This document shows positions 53,206 to 62,379 of a stretch of 64,000 bases of DNA, in pieces (within the stretch, counting starts at the first letter, position 1; each line of letters starts with the position of its first letter). This DNA is from Desulfobulbaceae bacterium BRH_c16a (GTDB taxonomy: Bacteria; Desulfobacterota; Desulfobulbia; Desulfobulbales; Desulfocapsaceae): assembly GCA_000961725.1 (NCBI GenBank), contig LADS01000039.1:62001-126000 (forward strand), given 5' to 3'. The notes beneath the pieces were generated by a model. It ran no database searches and had not been told where the DNA came from. It saw only the letters and a program-made list of their open reading frames with translations. Both the position numbers and the translations under genes were made by a program.

Positions 53206-54363
53206 TTATACTCCCCTCCCCTGGATGACCCGGAGAAGTCTTTTGATATCTGAAGGTGTGATAAGCTTGCCGTCGATCCGGTTGGCCAGAAAAACCCTGT
53301 CCGGTTTGTCCACCGCAGCTTTGACCTGAGCCAGAACCTGGCCCATGTTCATCTCGACCACGAGAACCGCCTTGGCTCCGGCGCATTTTTCCCGAACCAT
53401 CTCAACCGGGAAGGGCCAGATCGACTGCAGCTCGAGGACGCCGATTTTCTCGCCTTTGTTTCGCCGGTTCTGGGCAAGGTGGATCGCCGATCTCGCCGAT
53501 GAACCGTAGGAAACCAGGATATATTCCGCACCCTCAAGGCAATGCTCTTTATACCTGGTGATGGCGTGGACATTGTTATCGATCTTATCGACCAGATGGC
53601 GCAGCAGACCGTTGACTATTTTCGGGTTGTTGGACGGAAACCCCCACATGTCGTGGAAGAGCCCGGTCACATTATAGCGATGCTCGCCGCCGAAATCCGA
53701 CATTGGCAGCCTGCCGTCCTCACGGGGCAGGTAGGGATGGTAGTCGACATCCTTGGCCACCGATGTCCTCAGCCTGTCGACAATCTCCAGCTCACCCTCT
53801 TCGGGAATGACCAGCTTTTCCCGCATATGGCCGACAACTTCGTCGAAAAGGAGCATAACCGGGGTTCGATAGGTCTCGGCCATGTTGAAGGCATCGACCG
53901 TCATCCTGAAAACGTCCTGATGGTTGGAGGCGGTAAGGGCAATGATCGAGTGATCGCCGTGGGTTCCCCAGCGTGCCTGATTGATGTCGCCCTGGCTGAC
54001 ATGGGTGGGATTGCCCGTCGACGGTCCTCCTCTCTGCACGTTGGCGATCACGCAAGGAATTTCCGCCATACAGGCGTAGCCGATGGCCTCCTGTTTTAAG
54101 GAAAATCCGGGTCCGCTGGTAGCCGTCATCACCTTTTTGCCGGTAAGCGATGCTCCGATGATCGCGCACATTGAGGCGATCTCATCTTCCATCTGGATAA
54201 ATTTCCCCCCTCTTTCAGGGAGGTATTCGGAGAGACGTTCGGCAATTTCGGTCGAGGGGGTAATCGGATAACCGGCAAAAAAATCAAGGCCGGCATAGAG
54301 CGCCCCTTCCACACAGGCCTCGTTGCCCTGTATAAATCGAATGTTTTTAATCATTTTTTTCAC
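53206..54363 (-). CDS. korA: 2-oxoacid:ferredoxin oxidoreductase, alpha subunit
   Basis: A 385-residue subunit: FIQGNEACVEGALYAGLDFF, YPITPSTEIAE (substrate-binding Thr), then QMEDEIASMCAIIGASLTGK and TATSGPGFSLKQEAIGYA. The second half (HAITRYKEHCLEGAEYILVS to VLVVEMNMGQVLAQVKAAVD) is the pyrimidine-binding partner domain. It overlaps korD by 17 nt. The order delta-alpha-beta-gamma is the standard four-gene arrangement. Confidence 0.93.
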   Translation of the reverse strand: MKKMIKNIRFIQGNEACVEGALYAGLDFFAGYPITPSTEIAERLSEYLPERGGKFIQMEDEIASMCAIIGASLTGKKVMTATSGPGFSLKQEAIGYACMAEIPCVIANVQRGGPSTGNPTHVSQGDINQARWGTHGDHSIIALTASNHQDVFRMTVDAFNMAETYRTPVMLLFDEVVGHMREKLVIPEEGELEIVDRLRTSVAKDVDYHPYLPREDGRLPMSDFGGEHRYNVTGLFHDMWGFPSNNPKIVNGLLRHLVDKIDNNVHAITRYKEHCLEGAEYILVSYGSSARSAIHLAQNRRNKGEKIGVLELQSIWPFPVEMVREKCAGAKAVLVVEMNMGQVLAQVKAAVDKPDRVFLANRIDGKLITPSDIKRLLRVIQGRGV

Positions 54364-54568
54364 CCTTTTCCGTCAGGACCTCGATTGCCAGATCCGGGCA
54401 CCGTAATTCGCACATCTTGCAGCAAATACAATCCTCCGGCCTCACCGCAACAACTTTTTCCCGCGCGTCCAACTCGAGAACTTTGGTCGGGCAAAATTGG
54501 ACGCAGATTCCGCACCCTTTGCACCAGTCCCGGTTGATCATAATCTCTATGAGTTTCTGCCTTGCCAT
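54347..54568 (-). CDS. korD: 2-oxoacid:ferredoxin oxidoreductase, delta (ferredoxin) subunit
   Basis: A 73-residue 2[4Fe-4S] ferredoxin-like protein with CKGCGICVQFCPTKVL and CICCKMCELRCPDLA. The ATG at 54568 follows GAGGAAG; an upstream in-frame TTG (54598) has no ribosome site. It carries electrons from the alpha-beta core to external ferredoxin and is the first gene of the four. Confidence 0.9.
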   Translation of the reverse strand: MARQKLIEIMINRDWCKGCGICVQFCPTKVLELDAREKVVAVRPEDCICCKMCELRCPDLAIEVLTEKGEKND

Positions 54569-54709
54569 AGATTTTTCTTCCTCGTCGATTGCAGGCAATC
54601 AACCTGTTTTTATGAGCGGCGACCGACCGTCATCCGGATCGCCGCAGGATTTATTTATTATCAGCATCCGTTCAACTAAAACGGATACTTGCACAATACT
54701 CACGTGTTC

Positions 54710-56350
54710 CTATTCTTCAGCCATAAACGGGTAGGAAAAATCCACGGGAGGTACGAAAGTTTCCTTGATTGTCCGGGCCGAAACCCAGCGCATAAGATTG
54801 GCCTGGGAGCCGGCCTTATCATTGGTACCGGATGCTCGACCGCCGCCGAAGGGCTGCTGGCCGACAACGGCGCCTGTCGGTTTGTCGTTGATATAGAAAT
54901 TACCGGCGGCATTTTCAAGCCTTGCCAGGGCGAGGCTTAAGGCAGCACGATCCCGGGCAAAAATCGCCCCGGTAAGCGCATATATCGATGAGTCGCTGCA
55001 CAGGTTAAGCATTTCTTCATACTTGTCATCTTCATAAACAAAAACCGTGAGCAGAGGCCCGAAAATCTCTTCGACCATAGTCTTGAAATTCGGATCGGTG
55101 GCCAGGATGACCGTCGGTTCGATGAAGTATCCGACGCTGTCGTCATACGTCCCGCCAATGAGAATCTCGCCGCCGTCGTTTGCTCTGACGAACTCAAGAT
55201 AACCTACGATTGACTGAAAGGCCGACCGGTCGATAACCGCTCCGCAGAAATTGGTGAAATCGGTCGGCGGCCCCATCCGGATTTTCCCCATTTCAGATCT
55301 TAAGCCGGCTTCGACGGCCGGCCAGATGGATTTGGCGATATATGCCCTGCTGGCGGCCGAACATTTCTGCCCCTGATACTCAAATGCTCCCCTGACCAGA
55401 CCGGTAACCAACGGCTGGATGTCGGCACTGGCATGGGCAAAGACAAAATCCTTGCCACCCGTCTCACCAACTATTCTCGGGTACGACTTGTAACGGTGAA
55501 TGTTTTCCCCGACAGTTCTCCACATCTGCTGAAAGACCCTGGTGGAACCGGTAAAATGTATGCCGGCCAGATGCGGATCGGCCAGACAGATATCCCCGAC
55601 ATCGCCGCCCGAACCGGGGACAAAATTAATGACTCCCGGGGGAAGACCTGCCTCTTCGAGAAGCTGCATGATCAGGTAGGGCGTATACAGCAAAGAGGAT
55701 GCCGGTTTCCAGACCACGGTATTACCCATTATCGCCGGAGCTGTAGGGAGATTACCGGCAATAGCTGTAAAATTAAAAGGAGTCACGGCAAAGACGAAGC
55801 CTTCGAGAGGCCGATATTGGACAAAATTCCAGACTCCGGGCGAGGATGCCGGTTGTTTTTCGTAGATTTCCTGGGCGTACCTGACATTGAATCGCAGGAA
55901 GTCGATGAGTTCGCAGACGGCGTCGATCTCTGCCTGGTATACGGTTTTACCGCCGGCAAGCATCGAGCCGGCGGTGATCAAGGCCCGATATTTGACGGCC
56001 AGAAGTTCGGCAGCTTTTAAAAAGATGGCAACCCGCTCCTCCCAGCGAAAAGATCGCCACATCGCCTGAGCCGAAACCGCCGTCTCGATTGCCTGTTGTA
56101 CTTCAACAGGCCCTGCCTTGTGATACACAGCCAGGACATGGTTATGGTCGTGGGGCATGACCACATTGCCTAAATTACCTGTTGTAACTTCCCTGCCGCC
56201 TATAATCAGCGGTATTTCCAGTTGCTTGTCGGCAATCGTGGTGAGCGCTTCTTTTAATTTCGCTCTCTCCGGACTGCCGGGGGCATAGTTTAGAATCGGT
56301 TCGTTGACCGGCCTTGGGGTGCCGATTACCGCGTTGTTCATAAGATTCAT
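54710..56350 (-). CDS. pruA: 1-pyrroline-5-carboxylate dehydrogenase
   Basis: A 546-residue aldehyde dehydrogenase oxidising glutamate-5-semialdehyde to glutamate. Features: FTAIAGNLPTAPAIMGNTVV (cofactor site), GSTRVFQQMW, GGKDFVFAHASAD, catalytic Cys in RGAFEYQGQKCSAASRAYI, EEIFGPLLTVFVYED and NDKPTGAVVGQQPFGGGRAS, which is typical of P5C dehydrogenases. The ATG at 56350 has GGAGG 7 nt upstream; an upstream in-frame start codon is less likely. It lies 61 nt after proline dehydrogenase, so the pair completes proline to glutamate. Confidence 0.93.
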   Translation of the reverse strand: MNLMNNAVIGTPRPVNEPILNYAPGSPERAKLKEALTTIADKQLEIPLIIGGREVTTGNLGNVVMPHDHNHVLAVYHKAGPVEVQQAIETAVSAQAMWRSFRWEERVAIFLKAAELLAVKYRALITAGSMLAGGKTVYQAEIDAVCELIDFLRFNVRYAQEIYEKQPASSPGVWNFVQYRPLEGFVFAVTPFNFTAIAGNLPTAPAIMGNTVVWKPASSLLYTPYLIMQLLEEAGLPPGVINFVPGSGGDVGDICLADPHLAGIHFTGSTRVFQQMWRTVGENIHRYKSYPRIVGETGGKDFVFAHASADIQPLVTGLVRGAFEYQGQKCSAASRAYIAKSIWPAVEAGLRSEMGKIRMGPPTDFTNFCGAVIDRSAFQSIVGYLEFVRANDGGEILIGGTYDDSVGYFIEPTVILATDPNFKTMVEEIFGPLLTVFVYEDDKYEEMLNLCSDSSIYALTGAIFARDRAALSLALARLENAAGNFYINDKPTGAVVGQQPFGGGRASGTNDKAGSQANLMRWVSARTIKETFVPPVDFSYPFMAEE

Positions 56351-56411
56351 GATTTTTCCTCCTTGAGCGATCACTCTTTGGTGTTTTCTGCTCCAGTCAG
56401 AAAATAAGAAC

Positions 56412-57323
56412 TCATCCCTTTTTAAACAGAGCCTTCAGGATGACCCCGGCCATCTGCGGGTTTTCCTTCAGTCTTCTGGTGCAATAGCCGAACCACTGTT
56501 TCCCGAAGGGAACGTACACCCGCATCCGGTGTCCCTTATCGATGATCGATTTGCGTAAACCCGGAGTTACCCCGTACAGCATCTGAAATTCATATTTATC
56601 CGGGGCAATTTTATACTTATCGATAAGCTTATAGGCACCCTCAATGACGGGAACATCATGGGTGGCAATTGCCGGATACATGTTCTGCAGGAACATGTAT
56701 TCGATATCATCGAGAAAATGAGTGTTTATTTCTTCATATTTTTTATAGGCCAGTGATTCCGGCTCGACATAAATGCCCTTGCACACCCTGAGATTAACCG
56801 GGTGTTCGGGAGAGTGTATATCCTGTAAGTCAGCAATGTCGCGACGGGTTCTTTTTAGATATGCCTGGACGACAAGACCGACATTTGCCGGAAATTCTTT
56901 TTTCAGTTTCCTGTACAATTCGATTTCCATATCGGTACAGGGCGAGTCTTCCATATCTATCCGGACAAAGTTATTGTAGGTGGCGGCCTTGGCGACAACC
57001 TCCCGGATATGATTGTAGGCCACGTTCTTATCGAGCAGTAATCCGAAAAAAGTTGGTTTTAAGGAATAATTACCGTTTACCCCGGCTTTTTCCGCCTCTT
57101 CTATGACCTGCAGATATTCTTTTTTGTTAGCCTCCGCCTCAGCCAGAGTGGTAATGAACTCGCCAAGGACATCGATCGTGGTCAAGATCCCTTCGGCGTT
57201 CAATTTCTTGGCATTGGCGATAGCCTGCTCCAGGGTTTCCCCGGCGATATATTCCTTGGAGAAAAGCCATACGAGTTTTTTGGGCATATGCGGCAGAATC
57301 CCGGCGATCATTTTGTTCAACAT
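56412..57323 (-). CDS. Proline dehydrogenase
   Basis: A 303-residue monofunctional FAD-dependent enzyme oxidising L-proline to pyrroline-5-carboxylate. Typical blocks: GNYSLKPTFFGLL, FVRIDMEDSPCTDMEIEL, VVQAYLKRTRRDIADL, LRVCKGIYVEP, PAIATHDVPVIEGAY, EFQMLYGVTPGLR and the C-terminal RVYVPFGKQWFGYCTRRL. It is the first gene of the minus-strand catabolic series, divergent from the GntR-type regulator; electrons presumably go to quinone at the membrane. Confidence 0.93.
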   Translation of the reverse strand: MLNKMIAGILPHMPKKLVWLFSKEYIAGETLEQAIANAKKLNAEGILTTIDVLGEFITTLAEAEANKKEYLQVIEEAEKAGVNGNYSLKPTFFGLLLDKNVAYNHIREVVAKAATYNNFVRIDMEDSPCTDMEIELYRKLKKEFPANVGLVVQAYLKRTRRDIADLQDIHSPEHPVNLRVCKGIYVEPESLAYKKYEEINTHFLDDIEYMFLQNMYPAIATHDVPVIEGAYKLIDKYKIAPDKYEFQMLYGVTPGLRKSIIDKGHRMRVYVPFGKQWFGYCTRRLKENPQMAGVILKALFKKG

Positions 57324-57350
57324 GCTGGTACCTTTTTATCTGAATCTTGA

Positions 57351-57366
57351 TTCATGTACAATTGAG
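57351..57366. promoter_or_regulatory. Candidate regulator half-site near the proline dehydrogenase start
   Basis: TTCATGTACAATTG shares TGTACAATT with the sites at 57455 and 57514. Lying 28 nt upstream of the proline dehydrogenase start codon, it could block transcription when bound. Confidence 0.35.
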
Positions 57367-57454
57367 GACACCAGGCAGGTGCTTTGACCCGGAACCGGTC
57401 CCGTAAATTATTTTTTCTTTCTACCAGATGACCCTTTCTGAAGCTAGAAAAATA

Positions 57455-57473
57455 GTATACAATTATTGAATAC
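57455..57473. promoter_or_regulatory. Operator-like 19-bp palindrome between GntR and proline genes
   Basis: GTATACAATTATTGAATAC is a near-perfect palindrome (GTATwCAATwATTGwATAC). FadR-type GntR proteins bind short palindromes with GT...AC ends. It sits in the middle of the 358-nt divergent region and is the best candidate operator of the regulator at 57682. Confidence 0.6.
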
Positions 57474-57513
57474 AGAAACAGTACGGTATCTACCGCATGT
57501 GTGTCAACTATTT

Positions 57514-57523
57514 TTGTGTACAA
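57514..57523. promoter_or_regulatory. Second operator-like site TTGTGTACAA
   Basis: TTGTGTACAA fits the general TTGTnTACAA pattern and repeats the TACAATT core of the site at 57455; a related GTGTACAGT occurs at about 57636. Several sites suggest cooperative control of both divergent transcripts. Confidence 0.45.
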
Positions 57524-57681
57524 TTCTAAATTAGTTTGGTTTCCTATCTTTTGCAAATTCTCGACATGAAATATTCACAATATATTTTTTACCTCACCCT
57601 TGTCGCTGGTGGCCACGAAAGCAAAAGCCAGGTGTGTGTACAGTACTTCTTCAACAACCAACTCGATAATTGGACAGGATT

Positions 57682-58353
57682 ATGGAACATTCCAAGAAAA
57701 TCAATTCTGAAGATGCCGTTTACCGGAAACTCAAGACAGCGATCCGTAAAAGATATATTAAGCAAGGCAGCCAACTTGTCGAAGTGGCTCTGGCTCAGCA
57801 ACTGGGAGTGAGCAGAACCCCGGTACGAAGTGCCATTAAACGGCTTGAGGCGGAAGGACTGGTTTACAGCATCCCGAACAGGGGGGCCTTCGTTATTACC
57901 CCCACCCAAAAGGAAATAGAGGAGACTTTTCTGGTACGGGCCCAGCTGGAGATAATGGCAACCCGGCTGACTTCATCGCGGATCACGACGGAACAGGTCC
58001 AGGAACTCCGGGACCTCATCAGTATGGAAACGAAAATCTTCGATGAAAACAATCTGGATGACTATTATACGGCCAACGACAACCTGCACCTGCGGATTGC
58101 CGAGTTTTCCGGCAACAGAGTGCTGTGCGCCTATATAAAAGAGCTCCTCGATCGGACAAGAATATATTTGATCCTCTACGACCCCTTTTACAAGCTGGAA
58201 TACAGTCCCACCATCGAACACACCACAATCGTCGATGCCCTTGCCGCCCATGACGCCGCAAAGGCATGTATTGCCGTGGAAGCACACATTAACAGTTCCA
58301 TCAACGGTCTTGAGTCGGCCGGACAACTGCCGGAGGATTATCTGACTCTATAG
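57682..58353 (+). CDS. GntR-family regulator (FadR/FCD subfamily)
   Basis: A 223-residue repressor or activator. The N-terminal winged helix shows AVYRKLKTAIRKRYIKQGSQ, then LAQQLGVSRTPVRSAIKRLE and GLVYSIPNRGAFV. The C-terminal all-helical FCD ligand domain (about 85-215) shows VRAQLEIMATRL and metal-binding-type histidines in NDNLHLRIAEFSGN and HTTIVDALAAHD. It is divergent from proline dehydrogenase, so it likely controls proline/glutamate catabolism with proline, P5C or a TCA acid as signal (inference). ATG 57682 is chosen over a TTG at 57670. Confidence 0.87.
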   Translation: MEHSKKINSEDAVYRKLKTAIRKRYIKQGSQLVEVALAQQLGVSRTPVRSAIKRLEAEGLVYSIPNRGAFVITPTQKEIEETFLVRAQLEIMATRLTSSRITTEQVQELRDLISMETKIFDENNLDDYYTANDNLHLRIAEFSGNRVLCAYIKELLDRTRIYLILYDPFYKLEYSPTIEHTTIVDALAAHDAAKACIAVEAHINSSINGLESAGQLPEDYLTL

Positions 58354-58360
58354 GAGCCGT

Positions 58361-59488
58361 TCAGACCAGTTCAGCCATAACCTGGTTGGCAAGGGGTCTT
58401 CCCGTCCCGGTGAGGCGAAGATGGGTATCGGTCAGCTCGACCAGCCCCAGATGAACGAGCTTGTCCAAAACCGGACCATAATACTGCACAGGATCTCTCC
58501 CATAGCGTTGTACCAGTGTCTCGCGACATACTCCACGGATCAACCTCAATCCCATGATCATCGTCTCTCTGAAAGAGGCTTCCGCCGACAGACATTCTCT
58601 TTCTTCCACAACCGATATGCCGGCATCCATCCGACGGATATATTCCCGGGCGTCCGTTATCCGCTTTTCCCGCACGCCCTTTCTAAAACTGACAGCCGCA
58701 ACACCACAGGCCAGGTAGTCCTCATTCAGCCAATAGTTGACATTATGTCGGCACTCATAACCTGCCAGGCAATAATTCGAGATTTCATAGTGCTGCATTC
58801 CGGCAGCGAGACAACCCCGCTGCGTCTGCCGATCCATGAGAAGGATGTCTTCCTCTTCGGGAAGTTCCATCTTCTTGTTTTTCAGAAGGTCGGCAAACTG
58901 CGTTCCCGGTTCGATCGACAACTGGTACACCGACAGATGTTCCGGCTGTAAAGAGAGCGCCAGGTCGAGCGACTTTTTCCAGGAAAGCGGGGTCTGCCCC
59001 GGCAAGCCGCACATCAGATCCAGATTGACATTGGTGAAACCGGCATTTCGCGCTGCCTGAAAAGCCCCGGCCGCCTCTTCGGCTGTATGGCTACGGCCTA
59101 GAATTTTCAATTCCGGGTCGGCAAAAGATTGAACCCCCAACGACAGCCTATTCACTCCCGCCCGGTAAAGCGCCTGTAAATACCGTTCATCAACGGTTCC
59201 AGGATTTGTCTCCACCGATATTTCGATATCCGGCATCATCGCAAACTGCTCCCGGCAATGATCGACAATTCCGGTTAGAAGGGAGCAGGGAAGAATGCTC
59301 GGGGTTCCACCGCCGATAAATAGCGATTGCAGAGGGGGGTGAGGTCCCATGCCGGCAACCTGCGTGAGCTCTTTTTTAAGCGCGTGAATGTACGGGGTGT
59401 ACAGTTCACTGCAGCCGGCTCGCGATGAAAAGGAACAGTAGTGACATTTGGTCCGACAGAAGGGGATGTGCAGGTAGAGGGCTGTCAT
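58361..59488 (-). CDS. hemW: HemW-like radical SAM protein
   Basis: A 375-residue radical SAM protein with the cluster motif CRTKCHYCSF (C-X3-C-X2-C). It continues FIGGGTPSILP, VETNPGTVDERYLQALYRAG, NRLSLGVQSFADPELKILGR and NVDLMCGLPGQTPLSW, with a C-terminal HemN/HemW winged domain (VRRMDAG-like, MIMGLRLIRGVCRETL). HemW binds heme and acts as a heme chaperone; it is often misnamed oxygen-independent coproporphyrinogen oxidase. The four-Cys HemN hallmark (CXXXCXXCXC) is absent: the last residue is Phe. It lies 5 nt after radC. Confidence 0.9.
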   Translation of the reverse strand: MTALYLHIPFCRTKCHYCSFSSRAGCSELYTPYIHALKKELTQVAGMGPHPPLQSLFIGGGTPSILPCSLLTGIVDHCREQFAMMPDIEISVETNPGTVDERYLQALYRAGVNRLSLGVQSFADPELKILGRSHTAEEAAGAFQAARNAGFTNVNLDLMCGLPGQTPLSWKKSLDLALSLQPEHLSVYQLSIEPGTQFADLLKNKKMELPEEEDILLMDRQTQRGCLAAGMQHYEISNYCLAGYECRHNVNYWLNEDYLACGVAAVSFRKGVREKRITDAREYIRRMDAGISVVEERECLSAEASFRETMIMGLRLIRGVCRETLVQRYGRDPVQYYGPVLDKLVHLGLVELTDTHLRLTGTGRPLANQVMAELV

Positions 59489-59493
59489 TGTTA

Positions 59494-60222
59494 CTACAAG
59501 TTTTGCATGGCAATGCGACATTCCTGCCTGATTGAATCCATCAAGCCGTTATCGGCAAAGCTGAAGGCACCGTCGCCGATTATCAGATGGTCAAGAAGCT
59601 GTATCTGCATATAACTGCAGATACAAAACAGACTCCTGGTAAGCTTCATGTCCTGTGGGCTCGGCTGCAGGGAGCCGGAAGGATGATTGTGAGCGATGAC
59701 CAGTGCCGCTGCGTGATACTCCAGGGCTTTTTTGACTATTTCCCGCGGATATACCGTATTGACATTGAGGGTCCCTTCAGCCACAACCGCTGAGTCGATA
59801 ACGGCGTGTGAGGAATCGAGAAAAATGACTGTCAATACCTCCTTTTTCAGGCCGCGCAGGGAATGTATAAGATATTCCTCCACTTCTTTCGAAGAATGAA
59901 GATACCTTTTGCCGGTAAGACGTTCTTTCAGGTAATAGCTGGCAACAGCGTGGACAAAATGGAGGGCGAAGCTGTTTTTCGGTCCAACCCCGTGAACTGC
60001 CTGGAGTGAAACGATCGGCGCCTCAAGCACTTTGGCAAAGGTTCCGAATTGTTCGAGCAGCAGCCGGGCAGGCTCTTTGCAATCGGTCCGCGGCGTGCCG
60101 AAAGAAAGGAGAAGCTCCAAAACCTCGGTATCGGAAAAGCCATCGAGACCTTTTTTTAAAAACTTGTCCCGCAGCCTGGCCCGGTGCCCCTCCCCCTTCT
60201 TTTGCCAGAACTCCTTTTCCAC
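59494..60222 (-). CDS. radC: RadC-like JAB-domain protein
   Basis: A 242-residue protein. The N-terminal helix-hairpin-helix part shows GHRARLRDKFLKKGLDGFSD and the C-terminal JAB/MPN metalloprotease fold shows ALVIAHNHPSGSLQPSPQDM with His-X-His and Asp (LLDHLIIGDGAFSFADNGLM). The start appears to be GTG at 60222. Despite the name, a DNA repair role is unproven. It is part of a minus-strand housekeeping run gatB-radC-hemW. Confidence 0.9.
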   Translation of the reverse strand: MEKEFWQKKGEGHRARLRDKFLKKGLDGFSDTEVLELLLSFGTPRTDCKEPARLLLEQFGTFAKVLEAPIVSLQAVHGVGPKNSFALHFVHAVASYYLKERLTGKRYLHSSKEVEEYLIHSLRGLKKEVLTVIFLDSSHAVIDSAVVAEGTLNVNTVYPREIVKKALEYHAAALVIAHNHPSGSLQPSPQDMKLTRSLFCICSYMQIQLLDHLIIGDGAFSFADNGLMDSIRQECRIAMQNL

Positions 60223-60240
60223 CTCAACCTGCCCCCTAAT

Positions 60241-61665
60241 TCAGCCGCCCAGTTCGCTGGCAAACAGTTCATTGGCAACCCCTGGATTGGCCTTGCCCTT
60301 CGTCTTCTGCATGAGCTGGCCGACAAAAAATCCCATAAGTTTGATCTTGCCGTTCCTGAAGTCTTCGGCCTGCCCCGGGTTGGCGGCAATGATCTCGCGG
60401 ACCAGGGCAAGAAGCTCACTTGTATCGGAGACCTGCAGCAGGTTTTTTTCTTTTACTATCGTCTCCGGATCCTTGCCGCTTTCCATCATGGCCTGAAAAA
60501 CCGTTTTGGCGATTTTACCGCTGATGGTATTCTTTTCCACCATTACCAGCAGAGCGGCAAGTTGACGGGCCTTGATCAGGCACGATGAAAGCGCCTCGCC
60601 TTTCAGTTCCCGCATCAACTCGGTCATTATCCAGTTGGATGCCTTCTTGGCCTGGGCGCCCGCTCTCACCATTTCCTCGAAATATTCGGCGACATCACGA
60701 TCTGAAGTCAAGAGGATTGCATCATATTCGGGAAGCCCGTATTCTTCGGTAAACCGAACTCTCCGCTGGTCGGGGAGTTCCGGCAGGGATGCTCGAACCT
60801 CCTCAATCCATGCATCGCTTATTTCTACAGGCACAAGATCGGGACAGGGGAAATAGCGGTAGTCATGGGCATCTTCTTTACCGCGCATGGATTCCGTACA
60901 ATTTTTATCCGGATTCCACAGCAGCGTCTCCTGTACTATTTTTTCTCCCTCCAGCAGCAGGTCCCTCTGCCTTCTCTCCTCATACTCCATGGCACTCTGG
61001 ACGTGGCGGAAGGAGTTCATGTTTTTCAGTTCGGTCCGCGTCCCGAATTCTTCCCTGCCATAGGGTCGAAGAGAGATATTGGCGTCACAGCGAAAACTGC
61101 CCTCCTGCATATTCCCATCGCAGATGTCCAGGTACCGCAGGATAGCATGGATTTTCTTCAGGTAGGCACATGCTTCTGCCGGCGAGCGGAGGTCCGGTTC
61201 CGAGACGATCTCAAGCAAGGGCGTGCCGGTGCGGTTTAAATCGACATGGGACACCGGTTCCAGCTCATCGTGGATCAGCTTGCCGGCATCCTCCTCCATA
61301 TGGATGCGGGTTATGCCGATCATCTTCTTTATGCCGTCGACCTCTATTTCGATCTGCCCCTTACCGACTATCGGCAGGTCGAATTGCGATGTCTGATATC
61401 CTTTCGGCAGATCCGGATAAAAATAGTTTTTCCGGGCAAACTGGCTGAAGCTATTGATCGCCGAATTGGTCGCAAGTCCGAGCCTGATGGCAAACTCAAC
61501 CACCTTTTCGTTCAAGACGGGAAGGACGCCCGGCAACCCCAGGCAAACAGGACAGGTATTGGTGTTCGGAGGAGCACCAAAGGCCGTCGAACAGCTGCAG
61601 AAGATCTTTGACTGGGTTTTCAGTTGGGCATGAATTTCCAGCCCGATTATCGTTTCAAACTCCAT
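60241..61665 (-). CDS. gatB: Asp-tRNA(Asn)/Glu-tRNA(Gln) amidotransferase subunit B
   Basis: A 474-residue subunit: [40 protein letters not shown] (zinc cysteines), [33 protein letters not shown] and [18 protein letters not shown], with the YqeY-like tail domain ([20 protein letters not shown], then [19 protein letters not shown]). It recognises mischarged Glu-tRNA(Gln) or Asp-tRNA(Asn) and phosphorylates the side chain before amide transfer. gatA and gatC are not nearby. A repeat lies 40 nt upstream of its start. Confidence 0.96.
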   Translation of the reverse strand: MEFETIIGLEIHAQLKTQSKIFCSCSTAFGAPPNTNTCPVCLGLPGVLPVLNEKVVEFAIRLGLATNSAINSFSQFARKNYFYPDLPKGYQTSQFDLPIVGKGQIEIEVDGIKKMIGITRIHMEEDAGKLIHDELEPVSHVDLNRTGTPLLEIVSEPDLRSPAEACAYLKKIHAILRYLDICDGNMQEGSFRCDANISLRPYGREEFGTRTELKNMNSFRHVQSAMEYEERRQRDLLLEGEKIVQETLLWNPDKNCTESMRGKEDAHDYRYFPCPDLVPVEISDAWIEEVRASLPELPDQRRVRFTEEYGLPEYDAILLTSDRDVAEYFEEMVRAGAQAKKASNWIMTELMRELKGEALSSCLIKARQLAALLVMVEKNTISGKIAKTVFQAMMESGKDPETIVKEKNLLQVSDTSELLALVREIIAANPGQAEDFRNGKIKLMGFFVGQLMQKTKGKANPGVANELFASELGG

Positions 61666-61705
61666 GGCTTCTCTTGGTCCGGTTGAGAAAAATTACGTCG
61701 ATGAC

Positions 61706-61780
61706 TTAGTACCTTAGAAATTCATTCCTTGTTTTTCAGGAATGAATTTGGTGAAGGTGCTTATACCCCCTTGTGAGGTG
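61706..61780 (-). repeat. Structured intergenic repeat, copy B
   Basis: TTAGTACCTTAGAAATTC, loop, GAATGAATTTGGTGAAGGTGC and TTATACCCCCTTGTGAGG match copy A at 51657-51724 with a longer central loop. The inner stem here is extended (AAATTCATTCCT pairs with AGGAATGAATTT). It fills the space between the 182-residue gene and gatB. Confidence 0.8.
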
Positions 61781-62329
61781 TTAAACGACAACTGCTGTTT
61801 TGGCGATCCACTGCCGAATCATCTGCAGTTCATCGCGCCAGTTTGCGCCAAGTCTTACCTTCAAGAACATTCCGAACAACACATTGACGAGTCTGACCAA
61901 TTCTTCAAGGAGATAGATTCGCTCGAGAATCATTCCCTCCACTTCCTCAGGTTTATCACTCTTATCATTTTCAGTTGCTTCGGTTTTCGGCAGCCGGACA
62001 TTCCGGTATTCCATCAGCGCGCCTGCCATGGTCAAACTGTACTCGTAGCTGTTGTGATTTATGACGATCCTGGCCTGCTCCAGTTTTTTGCCCATCTGCA
62101 AACCGGTACGGGCCTCCTGGAGTTCGGTCTGCAGCCCTGTGCAGATCAGCTTTTCACTCGATTCGCCTTCACCTGACTCGAGCAGCATATGCTTCTCGAA
62201 GACTACGGTAATATCGCCTTCGCCGGGAATCGCCACGCTTCCCCCCCGCTCTTCACTTTTCCACCATAGCCAGGTAAGAAACTCCTGTCCCAAAAACCGC
62301 TTTTCCGCTATCAGATCAACTAAATCCAT
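61781..62329 (-). CDS. Conserved partner protein downstream of rdgC
   Basis: A 182-residue acidic protein of unknown function: DLIAEKRFLGQEFLTWLWWK, then GDITVVFEKHMLLESGEGES, ARTGLQMGKKLEQARIVIN and ALMEYRNVRLPKTE. The WLWWK...FLGQEFL pattern resembles the C-terminal part of RdgC-type proteins, which also contain an FLGQEFLTWLW-like segment. It follows a 201-residue RdgC-like N-terminal protein gene by 50 nt, so the two together may amount to a split RdgC. Confidence 0.68.
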   Translation of the reverse strand: MDLVDLIAEKRFLGQEFLTWLWWKSEERGGSVAIPGEGDITVVFEKHMLLESGEGESSEKLICTGLQTELQEARTGLQMGKKLEQARIVINHNSYEYSLTMAGALMEYRNVRLPKTEATENDKSDKPEEVEGMILERIYLLEELVRLVNVLFGMFLKVRLGANWRDELQMIRQWIAKTAVVV

Positions 62330-62379
62330 TCTTATACACCTCGTTGCCGAATCTCCCCGGAACGCTCATAATTAATTCA

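Noticed and set aside
58361..59488. Oxygen-independent coproporphyrinogen III dehydrogenase (HemN)
   Set aside because: The cluster motif is C-X3-C-X2-C followed by Ser-Phe, without the fourth Cys typical of HemN; the HemW assignment fits better.
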